Of a DNA stretch of 13,575 nucleotides, positions 1 through 7,775 are shown piece after piece. Origin of the DNA: an uncultured Clostridia bacterium (GTDB lineage Bacteria > Bacillota > Clostridia > Oscillospirales > Ruminococcaceae); contig CAMWNQ010000032.1 of assembly GCA_947175655.1 (NCBI GenBank), positions 1-13,575 of the forward strand. The letters run 5' to 3'. The stretch's first letter is position 1, and every line of letters starts with the position of its first letter. The position numbers and the translations under genes are program-made. Under the pieces are notes generated by a model. That model was given only the letters and a program-made list of their open reading frames with translations. It was not told the origin of the DNA and did not search any database.

Positions 1-137
1 ATATTATTTCTGATTCTGATTATGAAAAATGGGATAGATTCAGAAAAAAAACAACATCAGGATTTTTATCTGGCAATAAAAAAGCAAATAAAGTTCAGAA
101 GAGCTTTATAAATAAAATGAAAAAATTAAAGAAATAA
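1..137 (+). CDS. 3' end of an unrecognised protein with a basic tail (partial)
   Basis: The frame beginning at base 3 is open from the left edge to a TAA at 135-137 and encodes about 44 residues. They are hydrophilic and finish in a lysine-rich tail (NKMKKLKK). The stop lies 16 nt before the next start codon, and the Shine-Dalgarno site of that gene follows at once, which is normal operon spacing; this is why I prefer this frame. A competing frame from base 1 stays open to about base 111 but fits the spacing less well. No motif is visible, so no function can be given. The tail does not look like the usual C-terminus of a TatD nuclease, which might have been expected beside a TatD-linked radical SAM gene. 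Confidence 0.55.
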   Translation, partial: IISDSDYEKWDRFRKKTTSGFLSGNKKANKVQKSFINKMKKLKK

Positions 138-138
138 C

Positions 139-144
139 AGGAGG
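139..144 (+). promoter_or_regulatory. Shine-Dalgarno site for the radical SAM gene
   Basis: AGGAGG, a perfect anti-16S match, lies 9 nt before ATG 154 and directly after the stop of the upstream gene. No promoter is visible between the two genes, which suggests transcription starts outside the window. Confidence 0.8.
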
Positions 145-153
145 ATTTTTAAA

Positions 154-765
154 ATGGAAAAGAAAATGACAATAACTTATGTGATACAGGATAAGCTTTA
201 TGTAAATATTACAAATAAGTGTCCTTGCAACTGTACATTCTGTATAAGAAACAACGGTGATGGTGCATATGGTTCTGATTCACTCTGGCTTGAACACGAA
301 CCGTCTTTTGATGAAATAATGGCTGATGTAAACACCCATAATATTTCTGATTACAAAGAGATTATATTTTGCGGATATGGTGAACCAACATGCCGACTTG
401 ATATTCTTGTTGATACTGCAAAGGCTATGAAAGAAAAAGAAGGTTGTCCGCCAATCCGTCTCAATACAAACGGACTTTCAGACCTTATAAATAATAAAAA
501 TACTTCAGAAGTTCTTGGCAGTATTTTTGATATTATATCAATCAGTCTTAATGCAGGTACTAAGGAAGAATATATGAAAGTTACACGTCCAAGATTTGAA
601 AATGCATTTGAGGCGATGCAGAAATTTGCATCAGACTGTGTAAAGACTGATGCAAAAGTTATTATGACTGTTGTTGATGTTATTTCAAAGGAACAGATTG
701 AATCAGCATCAGAAGTATGTAACAGCACAGGTGCTGAATTCAGGGTAAGAAAATATGATTGCTGA
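154..765 (+). CDS. Small radical SAM protein, TatD-linked type
   Basis: This 203-residue protein is a radical SAM enzyme, which uses a [4Fe-4S] cluster and S-adenosylmethionine to form a 5'-deoxyadenosyl radical in the cytoplasm. The cluster motif CxxxCxxC is at C23-C27-C30, with an extra cysteine at C25. The SAM-binding GGEP-like motif appears as GYGEP at residues 74-78, and RLNTNG at 102-107 is the usual third-strand motif. The opening (YVIQDKLYVNITNKC) and short length resemble the TatD-linked radical SAM subfamily, whose substrate is unknown; there is no SPASM or other C-terminal cluster domain. AGGAGG at 139-144, 9 nt before ATG 154, fixes the start. It is followed 21 nt later by the O-antigen ligase-like gene, so it is probably in that operon. 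Superfamily is near certain; subfamily is from memory of the sequence style. Confidence 0.88.
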   Translation: MEKKMTITYVIQDKLYVNITNKCPCNCTFCIRNNGDGAYGSDSLWLEHEPSFDEIMADVNTHNISDYKEIIFCGYGEPTCRLDILVDTAKAMKEKEGCPPIRLNTNGLSDLINNKNTSEVLGSIFDIISISLNAGTKEEYMKVTRPRFENAFEAMQKFASDCVKTDAKVIMTVVDVISKEQIESASEVCNSTGAEFRVRKYDC

Positions 766-786
766 TATATTAAGGAATGATTAAAT

Positions 787-2667
787 ATGTCAAAACATAA
801 AAAACGTAGAACAATTTCAGAAAAATATTCAGTTCCCATATATAGAATAAAATTTTCGTTTATAATTATTTGTATGATGTTTATTTTACCGTTTATTGCT
901 CATTTTCATTTGCAAAATATCACTGGAAAATCGGCTGAACTCTTTTCAAGCAACGACGGATATATAATTGATTTATTTTTGTACTGCAAAGAGGTTATGT
1001 TACTTTTTATTGCACTTTTTGCAGTAATTTTTTTTATTGGTGAAAAAATATTTCCTGATAATCCATTTCATAATAATCCATTATCTGAAAAAAAAGCAAG
1101 ATGCCTTTTAATATGTACTGGTATTTATTTTCTTTTTGTTCTGATTTCGGGAATATTATCAGAAAATAAAGATGTAGTTTTATGGGGGATTCATACTGAA
1201 TATGAAGGTATGATGGCTATTTTTTCTTATTGCATAGTATTTTTAACAGGATATAATTACTGTGGTATTAATGAAGTGAGAAAGTTTTATAAAAAGGCTT
1301 TTTTTGCTTTGATATTAATAGTATCTCTTTTGGCACTTTTTGAATATATTCATACTCCGCTTATGGAATTACCTTTTATGAAATATATCATTGCTCCTGC
1401 TGAATACAGGGATATTATGAATAATATTACTTCTGCAAACGATTTCAGAGAATCAGTGCTTATGTTTTACAACTCGAATTACATGGGCAGTTTCTGTACT
1501 ATTATTTTTCCAGTATCATTTTATTATGTAATTTCAGCATTTACAAATAAAGATATTAAAAAAAGTATAATTTCTTTTATAGTCCTACTTCTGGTATTTA
1601 TTGCAGTAATAACATCAAATTCCACAGCTTCATTTTATATTGCAGTTTTTGAAGCATCAATGCTTATTTTTATGTTTGCGATAAAAAAGTGTATAATATT
1701 AAAACATAAGATTGTATATGGGCTTATATCTTTTGCATTAGTAATGGCAGTAAACTTTGCTTCAGGAAATGAATTTATAGGAACAGTCATTAAAAGTATG
1801 AGAAATTCAGGAACATATCAAACTACCAGCAATGTGTTTGAAATTGACGAAATAAGCGTGTCTGAAAACAGTGTAAATTTCAGAAGTAAAGACTCAGAAT
1901 ACCAGATAAAACTGCCAGTTAATGAGAATGAAGTAATGACCATATCCGGAATAAATAATACAACATTTGAAAAAATTCTTATGGATAAGAATATTATAAA
2001 TATAACTGATATTAATTCAGGTGCAGATATAAACGCTTTTCTTTCAGAAGGAATACTTTATCTTGATTTAGGATATAAGAGTACAGTTGATTTTGCAGTT
2101 ACAACATCAGGAGTAAAAGCAATAGTACAGAATGCAAAACTTATTGATAAAATACCTTTTTCCATATTCAATGGCACAAAATTGTCAAAATTCTATAGCA
2201 TAGCAACGGGAAGAGGTTATATATGGCTGAATACTTTGCCGATTCTTAAAGACTGCATCATAAAAGGAAAAGGAGCAGGAAATTTTCCGTTTTATTTTAT
2301 TCAGAATGATATAGCAGGTCTTTTTAATGCTCATGGTACATATCGTCTGATAATTGACAAACCGCATAACTGGTATCTTCAGATTGCAGTTACAGCTGGC
2401 ATTCCGGCTCTTATAGCGGTATTGATATTATTTGTTATGTTTTTTATATCAGGAGTAAAATTATTTATAAATGCTTCTCCAGAAGATTTTAAGAAGAATA
2501 GTGACAATATATTTATAATATGCCTTTTTACAGGATTATTTGGATTTATGTTGACAGGAATTGTGAATGACAGTATTGTAAGCGTAAATCCTTTTTTCTG
2601 GTTTAATTTTGGAATTGCATTTTACTGGCTTAATAATACAAAAAATAGGAAAAAGGATAAAGAATGA
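787..2667 (+). CDS. O-antigen ligase/polymerase-like membrane protein with extracytoplasmic insert
   Basis: This is a 626-residue polytopic protein of the Wzy/WaaL (O-antigen ligase) family, which transfers or polymerises lipid-linked glycans on the outer face of the membrane. A basic N-terminus precedes hydrophobic segments near 22-41, 62-84, 107-124, 139-157, 172-188, 232-252, 261-276, 282-300, 308-324, 535-555, 574-595 and 601-615. The family signature is present: GRGYIW at 475-480 with a candidate catalytic Arg, GKGAGNF at 494-500, then KPHNWYLQIAVTAGIPALI, with His527, leading into a membrane helix. Residues about 336-462 form an unusually long polar, beta-rich-looking stretch between the ninth helix and the signature. 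AAGGA at 772-776 serves ATG 787. The stop overlaps the next start by 4 nt (ATGA), implying translational coupling to the transpeptidase. The polymer handled cannot be read from the sequence; in a Gram-positive it could be a teichoic-acid-like or capsular glycan. Confidence 0.83.
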   Translation: MSKHKKRRTISEKYSVPIYRIKFSFIIICMMFILPFIAHFHLQNITGKSAELFSSNDGYIIDLFLYCKEVMLLFIALFAVIFFIGEKIFPDNPFHNNPLSEKKARCLLICTGIYFLFVLISGILSENKDVVLWGIHTEYEGMMAIFSYCIVFLTGYNYCGINEVRKFYKKAFFALILIVSLLALFEYIHTPLMELPFMKYIIAPAEYRDIMNNITSANDFRESVLMFYNSNYMGSFCTIIFPVSFYYVISAFTNKDIKKSIISFIVLLLVFIAVITSNSTASFYIAVFEASMLIFMFAIKKCIILKHKIVYGLISFALVMAVNFASGNEFIGTVIKSMRNSGTYQTTSNVFEIDEISVSENSVNFRSKDSEYQIKLPVNENEVMTISGINNTTFEKILMDKNIINITDINSGADINAFLSEGILYLDLGYKSTVDFAVTTSGVKAIVQNAKLIDKIPFSIFNGTKLSKFYSIATGRGYIWLNTLPILKDCIIKGKGAGNFPFYFIQNDIAGLFNAHGTYRLIIDKPHNWYLQIAVTAGIPALIAVLILFVMFFISGVKLFINASPEDFKKNSDNIFIICLFTGLFGFMLTGIVNDSIVSVNPFFWFNFGIAFYWLNNTKNRKKDKE

Positions 2668-4382
2668 AAAAATTTTTTTTATATGTTATAGTTTTCTCTG
2701 TTGCATGTTTATTGATTCTGACAGGTTGCAGTGAAAAAAACAACATTTTTGAATATGAATTTAAATCTCCCAAAGTAATTTCTGAGAACGGAAATCAATA
2801 TACATTGCCGTGCAGTAATATTGTTCCGGTATCAGCTGATGCTCTTAATTCAGAATATTTATCAGACTTCTGCAAAAAGACAAAAAAGAATGCAGATGAT
2901 GAAACTATTAATGCAATATGGTTTGGTGAGAATATATATGGTGTTGGATTAGCATCTATAGTATATTTTAATAAATATGCTTCTAAATTGAATGAAATTG
3001 AATGGAATGCTCTTGCAGAAATCGTCCTGTACTTTGAAAATAATGATAAATCAAGTAGCATTGATACTGTTTTTGATTATCTGCGAAAAAAAAGCGAATT
3101 TTCAGATGTGAAATTCAGTTATTATTCAAAATATGCTTCAAAAATACAGGAAAGTGCATATTTTGATGCAATGATTGAACAGATTGTAAATGATTTGATT
3201 TCAGAGAAGAATTATACACGTCAGCAGGCATTTGAATTGATTTATACAGAGGGAGTTACAATTGAAGCATGCTATTCGGACGAAATACAGAATGAAATCA
3301 ATTCAGTTTATACTGATAATTCAAGCTTTTCTGACACAAATCAGAATATATTTCCTCAGTCTGCCTGTGTGGTTATGGATTATAGTGGAAATGTACTTGC
3401 TATGGCAGGGGGAAACAATGGAAACAATGCTTATAACCGTGCTTACAGAACACTTCATTCCATAGGTTCAACGGTAAAGCCGATAGCATTGTATACTCCT
3501 GCATTGGTGCAGAATATGATAACTTTTTCGAGCATAGTTGAGGACAGACCTGTTTTATTGAACAATCATTACAGTGATAAAACGGTTTCTGAGCAATGGC
3601 CTTCAAATTACAATGATATTTATGAAGGAGATGTAACAATAACATATGCATTAAGACAATCAAAAAATACTGTTGCTGTAAGACTTGCGGATATGTTGGG
3701 CATTGAGAAATGCTTTGAATTTTTGAAAAGCAGATTGCATTTTTCTACTCTTAATGATAAAGACTGTGAATTATCTTCAATGTCAATGGGTTATCTTTCG
3801 GACGGAGTATCAATTACAGAACTTACTGCTTCTTATCAGATGTTTGGAAACGGTGGATTTTATTATGCTCCAAGATTTTATAAAAGAATGTTAAATAATA
3901 ATGGAGAAGTTATAATTCAGAGGGAAAGTATATCAGAATCCGTTATTGATTCAGATGATGCGTGGATAATGAACAGACTGCTTTATTATAATGTGTCCAA
4001 GCCTGACGGAATCGCATCTAAAGCTGAACTTGAAAACGGTACTGAGGTTATCGGAAAAACAGGAACTGTTGACAATAGTTTTGGGTTTGATACGGATAAG
4101 CTTTTTGTCGGGGGAACTCCTGAGCTTATCTGTACCGTCTGGGTTGGATTTGATGAACCTGATTCAGCTATAAATGATATAAAATATAATGAACCAACTG
4201 AAATTTGGAAAAATATAATGAACAGGATTTCAAAGGAAAATCAAAAATTTATACCGGATAATTCTGTTATTGAAACAGAATACTGCAAAAAAAGTGGAGA
4301 AATTGCTTCTGAAAGATGTCCTGAAAAAGAAAACGGATATTATAAATCAGATGCTGTTCCGAATAAGTGCAGTATACATTGA
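2664..4382 (+). CDS. Lipoprotein penicillin-binding transpeptidase, class A-derived, GT51 catalytic part lost
   Basis: This 572-residue exported protein should cross-link peptidoglycan by DD-transpeptidation. The signal ends in a lipobox (LTGC, Cys22), so it is anchored as a lipoprotein and not by the usual N-terminal helix. The transpeptidase motifs are complete: S269-T-V-K272 in GSTVKP, S333-K-N335 and K465-T-G-T468. The C-terminus (C541, C552, C569, ending in CSIH) is the cysteine-bearing tail typical of Firmicute class A PBPs. Residues about 83-125 (INAIWFGENIYGVGLASIVYF onward) match the end of a GT51 glycosyltransferase domain, but the preceding about 60 residues contain no EDxxFxxHxG, no TITQQ-like motif and no RKxxE, so glycosyltransferase activity should be absent. 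Residues about 165-230 match the linker to the transpeptidase. AAAAGGA at 2651-2657 serves ATG 2664, inside the end of the upstream gene. Confidence 0.9.
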   Translation: MKKFFLYVIVFSVACLLILTGCSEKNNIFEYEFKSPKVISENGNQYTLPCSNIVPVSADALNSEYLSDFCKKTKKNADDETINAIWFGENIYGVGLASIVYFNKYASKLNEIEWNALAEIVLYFENNDKSSSIDTVFDYLRKKSEFSDVKFSYYSKYASKIQESAYFDAMIEQIVNDLISEKNYTRQQAFELIYTEGVTIEACYSDEIQNEINSVYTDNSSFSDTNQNIFPQSACVVMDYSGNVLAMAGGNNGNNAYNRAYRTLHSIGSTVKPIALYTPALVQNMITFSSIVEDRPVLLNNHYSDKTVSEQWPSNYNDIYEGDVTITYALRQSKNTVAVRLADMLGIEKCFEFLKSRLHFSTLNDKDCELSSMSMGYLSDGVSITELTASYQMFGNGGFYYAPRFYKRMLNNNGEVIIQRESISESVIDSDDAWIMNRLLYYNVSKPDGIASKAELENGTEVIGKTGTVDNSFGFDTDKLFVGGTPELICTVWVGFDEPDSAINDIKYNEPTEIWKNIMNRISKENQKFIPDNSVIETEYCKKSGEIASERCPEKENGYYKSDAVPNKCSIH

Positions 4383-4404
4383 TAATTATTTGATATGATT
4401 ATTT

Positions 4405-4436
4405 AAAATCAGAAAAAGCCGGATATCTGATTTTTT
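4405..4436 (+). terminator. AT-rich hairpin terminator after the transpeptidase gene
   Basis: A 9-bp stem, AAAATCAGA (4405-4413) with TCTGATTTT (4426-4434), encloses a 12-nt loop; the 3' arm runs into a T tract (4431-4436). It lies 23 nt past the transpeptidase stop. The stem is AT-rich and the T tract partly overlaps it, so termination may be incomplete and allow read-through into the dockerin gene. Confidence 0.6.
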
Positions 4437-4472
4437 ATAATATAAAAATTATTTAAAGGAGATGTTTTTTTA

Positions 4473-7400
4473 GTGAAAAGAACAACAAAAAAATTTATTT
4501 CATTTTCAACTGCAATTGCTGTTCTAGCGAATATGTCATTAATTTCTGCATTTGCTGAATATGACGTTGAAACCGTAGCAGACTGCAAGTATGATGAGCT
4601 TATGCAGATGAGAGATAAGAGCATTTTAATTGAAAATGGAAGCGATGATTCTATCTCAGATGAAACAGAACTTATCATCATTGATGAAAACGGCAACAAA
4701 AACATAGTCAGCAAAAACCTTGGCATAAAAGGTATTTATAATTATGTTTCAACAACAATGGGAGAGTATAATTATATTTCTCCTACACCTGCCGACTATT
4801 CATTTGATTTCCGTGATGCAGGGTACAGAATAAGTACTGAACAGGACGTTATGATTGTAGGTATAGGTGATAAATATGCACTTATGAATAATGATGGTGA
4901 AATAGTATCCGAAAAGTACAACAATATCTACTATTCAGGAAACGGGTATTATGTTGTTGATGAAGCTTCACCTGACAGTTATTATGATTCCGAAAAAGGA
5001 GATTTTATTGAAAACAAATCAGGTCTCATAAAATCTGACGGCTCAGTTTTTATTGAACCTCATAAAGGAGTAAGTGGTTATTATATCACTTCTGACGGTG
5101 AACATTTTATGGTCGATACTGAATCCGGCGATTATTTTATCGATAATAAGGGCAACACTGTTTCAGATGTATATGATAAAATCCTTGTTACAGATACTCA
5201 ATATACCAAAGGAAGAGTTTCCAGGATATACACTTGTGAAAAAAGCCCTTATATTGTAACTGTGGGTGATAAACAGGCTCTTATGAATGAAAACTTTGAA
5301 GTCTACACCGATTTTTATGATGATTTTTATCGTGAAGGTATTCCGGATTCTGAGAAAATTATATTAAATTGCACAGATGATTATTACTATGATGGATATA
5401 TTGTTACCCTTAATAACAAAAAGGCTCTGATTGACCTTGAAGGAAATTATCTTTTTAATTTTTCTGATGATTTATCATTTGAAAAATGTTCAGGGTACAA
5501 TTATGATACTGAAACGACAATAAGACAAAATTTTTGGATTCAGGTTCAAGATAATACAATGAATATCTATGATGAACAATTTAATCTTCAGAATGACATT
5601 AATGTAGGTGATTATAAGATAGGTTATAAAAAAATCTCGATTAATAGTGAATGTTCAAAAATATTAACTGTTCTTGTGAGGGATAATAACAATAAATATA
5701 AAACTCTAAACTATGTTATAACTGATGATGGGTCGGTTGTAAATTTCAGTGATTATGATATTGATTATTATAATAGTTATATTGTGCTTGATAATGGAAA
5801 TTTTATTGTAAAAGATAAAAAAACTTCAGTATTAAAGGCAATTGATATTGAAGGAAATACACTTCAGGAATTTGATTCTGAATATACTAGGTTTAGTAAA
5901 TTTAACAATAGAAACAATTCACATTTTGTTCTTTCAACAAATGGTTCATTTTCTGTTTATGATAGCAGTCTGAATGTTATTTATGACCATATCGCCGGAG
6001 CTTATTATGGAGATGCGTTATATTATGGTACCGGTGTATATGGTGTAGATGGCAAATATGGTATTTTATCACTTAAATCAGGTGTAGTTTTTGAACCTGT
6101 ATATGACGAAATATCTTTTCAAGACGAAGTATATCTTATTCAATCTGATAATGATATTAAAGTAGTATCAGCATCAGACTTTGAGGAACTTTATTCTGTT
6201 CCTTCAGGTTATAATTTTGTAAGCGTTACACCTTCGTCAGTTTATTGGGAAAATATGAATTCCAGAATTACATTTAACGGAAAAGATACAGAAACCGGTG
6301 AATCTTCAACTATTGTCTACAATTTTGAAAAAAGAGAAGTTGAATATCAGCAGACAGGTCTTTATGATTATGTATCAGCATTTATAAACGGATATGCAAT
6401 AGCTTATATATATTCTGAAGCTGAATCAGATGACCTCTGGACTTCAGAATATAATGCATCAAAAGGTCTGATTGATATAGAGGGAAATGAAATAGTACCT
6501 TGCAGTTCAGATATAAGTATAAATATTAATTCTGACTTTCATTCCATATATATAAATAATATCGATATTTCTTTTGAAGAAATTGATACTGAATTCAGCA
6601 GAAATTATGGTTATAGTATCGCAAAACGTGTCGGGGATAATACATATTTAGTTCTTCTTAATGGCAAATGGGGTCTTGCATCACCGGAAAATAAAATACT
6701 TCTTACACCTGAATATGAATATATTTCAGATTTTGACGGAGGATTCGCTGAAATAATACTGTACGATGAAACAGGGGATCATTATGGAGCAGTTACGATT
6801 AATGGTAAAATAATTGTTGACCCAATTAAAGATGATTGTTGTTTTCATATATCAAATGGCATTGTTTATACACGTCCTGATTATAGTACATTGAAAAACT
6901 TTAAAGATTATAAAGCAACAGAAATTATGAATGAATTCTGTGAAAAATATGGTTATGATTTGGCAAAGCAGGAAGGCGATTTTTACTACGTTGAAAAAGA
7001 TGGAAAAGCTGGTATTGTAACAAGCGAAAATGAGATTGTAATTCCTATTGAATCTCATGAAATACTTTCATTCAATTCAACTGAATTCAGTTTACGATAT
7101 GTTCAGGAACGTTTCCAGGATATTCTTACAAATGAATACACTTCAAAACTCAGAAAAACTTCTGACGGCAGTTATCTTGTAAGCATAAGAAATGCTGATG
7201 GAAAAATAGGTATATTTAAAATCAGTGAAACTACACTTTTAGGAGATATCAACGGCGATAATATAATTGATGCTTCTGATGCTTCAAGCATTCTTGCGGA
7301 ATATGCTTTAATGGCAAGCGGAAAAGATGTAATTGCAAGTTTTTCAGAAGCACAGAAAAAAAGTGCTGATGTAAACAAAGACGGTGTAATTGATGCATCA

Positions 7401-7484
7401 GATGCTTCATCAGTTCTTGCTTTCTATGCTTATCAGGCAGCTAATGGACAAATGACAGCAGAGGAATTCTTTGCACAGAACTGA
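4473..7484 (+). CDS. Secreted WG-repeat-like protein with C-terminal type I dockerin
   Basis: This is a 1003-residue exported protein. A signal peptide (KRTTKK, hydrophobic core, cleavage probably after A28 in ISAFA) precedes about 890 residues of degenerate, Tyr/Asp/Asn-rich repeats. Recurring units of the form 'GKxGLxxxxGxxxxxPxYDxI' resemble WG (KWG-leptospira type) beta repeats. They occur near 133-155, 182-200, 266-285, 316-335, 527-548, 663-680, 731-752, 767-785 and 844-865. Residues 923-1003 form a dockerin with two calcium-binding segments. No catalytic domain is recognised, so it is most likely a binding or structural component displayed by docking to a cohesin. The start is GTG 4473, with AAAGGAG at 4455-4461 eleven nt upstream; it gives a well-formed signal peptide. 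No strong promoter is seen between it and the upstream terminator. Confidence 0.85.
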   Translation: MKRTTKKFISFSTAIAVLANMSLISAFAEYDVETVADCKYDELMQMRDKSILIENGSDDSISDETELIIIDENGNKNIVSKNLGIKGIYNYVSTTMGEYNYISPTPADYSFDFRDAGYRISTEQDVMIVGIGDKYALMNNDGEIVSEKYNNIYYSGNGYYVVDEASPDSYYDSEKGDFIENKSGLIKSDGSVFIEPHKGVSGYYITSDGEHFMVDTESGDYFIDNKGNTVSDVYDKILVTDTQYTKGRVSRIYTCEKSPYIVTVGDKQALMNENFEVYTDFYDDFYREGIPDSEKIILNCTDDYYYDGYIVTLNNKKALIDLEGNYLFNFSDDLSFEKCSGYNYDTETTIRQNFWIQVQDNTMNIYDEQFNLQNDINVGDYKIGYKKISINSECSKILTVLVRDNNNKYKTLNYVITDDGSVVNFSDYDIDYYNSYIVLDNGNFIVKDKKTSVLKAIDIEGNTLQEFDSEYTRFSKFNNRNNSHFVLSTNGSFSVYDSSLNVIYDHIAGAYYGDALYYGTGVYGVDGKYGILSLKSGVVFEPVYDEISFQDEVYLIQSDNDIKVVSASDFEELYSVPSGYNFVSVTPSSVYWENMNSRITFNGKDTETGESSTIVYNFEKREVEYQQTGLYDYVSAFINGYAIAYIYSEAESDDLWTSEYNASKGLIDIEGNEIVPCSSDISININSDFHSIYINNIDISFEEIDTEFSRNYGYSIAKRVGDNTYLVLLNGKWGLASPENKILLTPEYEYISDFDGGFAEIILYDETGDHYGAVTINGKIIVDPIKDDCCFHISNGIVYTRPDYSTLKNFKDYKATEIMNEFCEKYGYDLAKQEGDFYYVEKDGKAGIVTSENEIVIPIESHEILSFNSTEFSLRYVQERFQDILTNEYTSKLRKTSDGSYLVSIRNADGKIGIFKISETTLLGDINGDNIIDASDASSILAEYALMASGKDVIASFSEAQKKSADVNKDGVIDASDASSVLAFYAYQAANGQMTAEEFFAQN
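7239..7481 (+). other. Type I dockerin domain (two F-hand calcium repeats)
   Basis: Residues 923-1003 of the secreted protein hold two near-identical segments: GDINGDNIIDASDAS (924-938) and ADVNKDGVIDASDAS (965-979). Calcium ligands are D925, N927, D929, D933/D936 and D966, N968, D970, D974/D977. The AS pair at the usual recognition positions is identical in both segments, which would allow binding to a cohesin in two opposite orientations. The DASDASSxLAxYA style is typical of ruminococcal dockerins. No cohesin or scaffoldin is encoded in the window. Confidence 0.92.
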
Positions 7485-7508
7485 CATTTTCAAATTTTGA
7501 TTCGTTAC

Positions 7509-7537
7509 AAAAAATCCCCCGCCTGAAAAGACGGGGG
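7509..7537 (-). terminator. Rho-independent terminator of tRNA-Thr, possibly bidirectional
   Basis: CCCCCG (7516-7521) pairs with CGGGGG (7532-7537), and CT/AG can extend the stem towards a GAAA loop. Read on the - strand, the hairpin is followed by A and then six T (7514-7509), an excellent terminator placed just after the tRNA. On the + strand only a loose AATATTTA follows, so it may stop the dockerin-gene transcript weakly. Confidence 0.85.
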
Positions 7538-7556
7538 AATATTTATGTCCTGAAAA

Positions 7557-7629
7557 AGCTTGTGACGGGACTCGAACCTGCGACCTGCTCATTACGAATG
7601 AGCTGCACTACCAACTGTGCTACACAAGC
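7557..7629 (-). tRNA. tRNA-Thr, anticodon CGT
   Basis: The - strand reads as a complete cloverleaf: 7-bp acceptor stem GCTTGTG/CACAAGC (7629-7623 and 7564-7558), 4-bp D stem GCAC/GTGC with an AGTTGGTA loop, 5-bp anticodon stem GCTCA/TGAGC around loop TTCGTAA, and a TTCGAGT T loop. Anticodon CGT reads the threonine codon ACG. The T stem GCAGG/CCCGT holds one A-C mismatch at the 51-63 position. The discriminator base is T and no CCA is encoded, so the CCA must be added enzymatically. Promoter and terminator flank it closely, so it is a single-gene transcription unit. Confidence 0.93.
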
Positions 7630-7637
7630 ATAAAAAA

Positions 7638-7666
7638 ATTATAACATAAGGGATAAGAAAAGTCAA
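7638..7666 (-). promoter_or_regulatory. Sigma-A promoter of tRNA-Thr
   Basis: On the - strand, TTGACT (7666-7661) and TATAAT (7643-7638) are separated by exactly 17 nt. The -10 box ends 8 nt before the mature tRNA 5' end, so transcription would begin at or very near it. Confidence 0.88.
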
Positions 7667-7714
7667 GAGAAAATGAATATTTAAAAAAAATTATACAAAA
7701 TTATTTTTTTACTA

Positions 7715-7743
7715 TTGCAAAATTTGATGTTATGTAGTATAAT
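7715..7743 (+). promoter_or_regulatory. Sigma-A promoter of the YfhO-family gene
   Basis: TTGCAA (7715-7720) and a perfect TATAAT (7738-7743) are 17 nt apart. The -10 box lies 32 nt before ATG 7776, leaving a short leader of about 25 nt. It is divergent from the tRNA promoter, with about 50 nt of A/T-rich DNA between them. Confidence 0.85.
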
Positions 7744-7775
7744 AATTTTTATATTATAAAATAAGGAGGATTTCA

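Noticed and set aside
1..137. The left-edge fragment as the end of a TatD nuclease
   Set aside because: Tempting because of the adjacent radical SAM gene, but the basic KMKKLKK tail shows none of the usual TatD C-terminal features.
351..839. - strand reading frame of 162 codons over the radical SAM gene
   Set aside because: It is antisense to a gene with clear catalytic motifs, and its translation shows no domain and has skewed composition.
4436..4441. TATAAT before the dockerin gene as a promoter
   Set aside because: No acceptable -35 box lies 16-18 nt upstream (the bases there are an A run), and the hexamer starts in the terminator's T tract; a promoter cannot be supported.
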